The notes under the pieces are model-generated. The model saw only the letters and a program-made list of their open reading frames with translations. It ran no database searches and was not told the DNA's origin. DNA of 51,272 bases from Streptomyces albus subsp. chlorinus (lineage in GTDB: Bacteria > Actinomycetota > Actinomycetes > Streptomycetales > Streptomycetaceae), in NCBI RefSeq assembly GCF_013302895.1, contig NZ_VJOK01000001.1, positions 3,602,495 through 3,653,766 of the forward strand. Reading direction: 5' to 3'. The number at the start of each line of letters is the position of its first letter. The stretch's first letter is position 1. This document shows positions 50,471 through 51,272 of the stretch, piece by piece. The position numbers were made by a program, and so were the translations under genes.

Positions 50471-50589
50471 GACACCGGGACCGGCTCCCGACCTGGGGCG
50501 GCACCCCGGCCGAAAGACCAGCGACTGGGGCCCCATGGGAAGGGGGAGGTCCTGCGGTGCACGGCGGCGGCGCGATGGTGGAGGGGTCG

Positions 50590-51272
50590 ATGACTCAGGG
50601 GGCCGGTCAGGGACCCGACGTATGGCACGGCGGGGCGACGACAGGTGGCGCGGGCAACGCGCGGACGCTGTCGCCCGCCCAGGCGGAGCCGGGCGCGCCG
50701 GGCGCCCCCGTCCCACCGCTGACGGCGGCACCTGACGCCGCAGGCCCGAAGGCCGCCGCGGCCCGTCCCACCCCGCCAGCCGGCCCACTGACGGCCCCTC
50801 AGCCACCCGCGGTTCGGTCCCGCGCGACCGGACCGGCGACCCCGATGGTGCCGGCCACCCCCCACGCCCCCACGGCATCCCTTGCCGACCGGACCGGATC
50901 GGCGGCTCCGGACACCCTCCCGGCCCCCGCCCCGACGGGACCGGGCGCCGCCCACACCCCCACGACTCCGGGCGCCGCCCCGGCGCCCACAACCTCGGGA
51001 ACCTCGCAGGAGCCCACGACTCCGGGTGCCGCCCAGCCCCGCTCGACCTCGGGTGCCCTCCAGGCGCCCACGGCCCCAGGCGCCGCCCCCGTCCCCACAA
51101 CCCCAGGCGCTGCCCAGGCCCCCACAACCCCAAGCGCCGCTCAAGCCCCCACGATCTCGGGCGCCGCCCAGGTGGAATCGGGGGGTGCCGTCACGGCGCG
51201 GGTGCCGGGCGGAGTGGTTGCGCCGGCTGGTCCGACCGCTGCCGGCGGCTCCGGCGTCCCGGCGCCCCGGAC
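50590..51272 (+). CDS. Pro/Ala/Thr-rich protein, N-terminal part only
   Basis: Starting at ATG 50590, with GGAGGGG six bases upstream, the frame stays open for 227 codons to the window edge. The visible part is a disordered low-complexity region without signal peptide: MTQGAGQGPDVWHGG, then Pro/Ala/Thr/Gly-rich sequence including about eight 9-residue repeats (GAAQAPTTP type). Such linkers usually precede a membrane or enzymatic domain, which would lie beyond the window. The reading frames opposite it are also open because of composition, but only this one has a ribosome site and promoter-like upstream sequence. Confidence 0.6.
   Translation, partial: MTQGAGQGPDVWHGGATTGGAGNARTLSPAQAEPGAPGAPVPPLTAAPDAAGPKAAAARPTPPAGPLTAPQPPAVRSRATGPATPMVPATPHAPTASLADRTGSAAPDTLPAPAPTGPGAAHTPTTPGAAPAPTTSGTSQEPTTPGAAQPRSTSGALQAPTAPGAAPVPTTPGAAQAPTTPSAAQAPTISGAAQVESGGAVTARVPGGVVAPAGPTAAGGSGVPAPR
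50944..51171 (+). repeat. 27-bp degenerate tandem repeat
   Basis: Eight 27-bp units plus a partial one start at 50944 and recur every 27 bases (50971, 50998, 51025, 51052, 51079, 51106, 51133, 51160). They encode GAAHTPTTP, GAAPAPTTS, GTSQEPTTP, GAAQPRSTS, GALQAPTAP, GAAPVPTTP, GAAQAPTTP and SAAQAPTIS. Confidence 0.88.

Noticed and set aside
48675..50735. A 686-codon plus-strand frame
   Set aside because: Out of frame with the LacI gene, whose HTH and ligand domain are clear; the alternative translation is Arg/Pro-rich.

Overview
This is high-GC actinobacterial DNA, almost certainly from a Streptomyces chromosome. The coding regions show the extreme GC third-position bias of that genus, GTG starts and 4-bp GTGA/ATGA gene overlaps are frequent, and the gene content (Sco/ECuC/DyP peroxidase copper cluster, pheA, serS, HtpX-PspAB, cydA-cydB-cydCD, hisC-like aminotransferase, LacI regulator) matches from memory the conserved core near oriC of Streptomyces coelicolor. 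Several TTATCCACA DnaA-box sequences fit a near-origin location. No tRNA, rRNA, CRISPR array or intact insertion sequence was seen.

Layout. 1-6030: a + strand copper/extracytoplasmic redox operon (YcnI, Sco, PCuAC chaperone, CopC-CopD fusion, Tat-exported Dyp peroxidase). 6073-9809: pheA, a 670-bp gap with a cluster of DnaA-box-like sites, then serS overlapping a HAD phosphatase gene. 10065-16540: small secreted proteins, a MerR regulator facing one of them across a MerR-type promoter, a decayed SUKH gene, a WYL regulator divergent from a DinB/MDMPI-type protein, and a flavin oxidase. 16806-20473: a DNA-binding, coiled-coil protein whose reading frame contains a perfect 17-bp palindrome, then a GntR/FadR regulator and an MFS (CynX/NimT-like) transporter. 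20592-24162: a four-gene ABC exporter operon on the minus strand. 24486-28259: an M24-like peptidase, an EphD-like hydrolase-SDR fusion and a MerR regulator. 28333-36499: an assortment of single metabolic genes, then lipoprotein, pspAB and htpX, and a second HAD phosphatase.

36723-41045 is an accessory island. Its codon use is relaxed and 39301-39480 is only 50% GC. It encodes a small helical WXG-like protein, a 785-residue probable type VII secretion effector with an in-frame TTA codon near its start, and a lipoprotein. After these come a truncated second copy of the effector C-terminus and a second lipoprotein whose ancestral ATG has become ATC. This resembles a polymorphic-toxin locus with an orphan C-terminus/immunity module and is the most interesting item in the window.

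41008-47373: the cytochrome bd operon (cydA, cydB, fused cydCD) on the minus strand, with a Rex-type operator upstream of cydA. 47603-51272: the hisC-like aminotransferase divergent from a LacI regulator, then a Pro/Ala/Thr-repeat protein that runs off the window. Short tandem repeats recur in linkers and spacers, and a Streptomyces REP-like motif occurs inside three coding sequences and one intergenic region.
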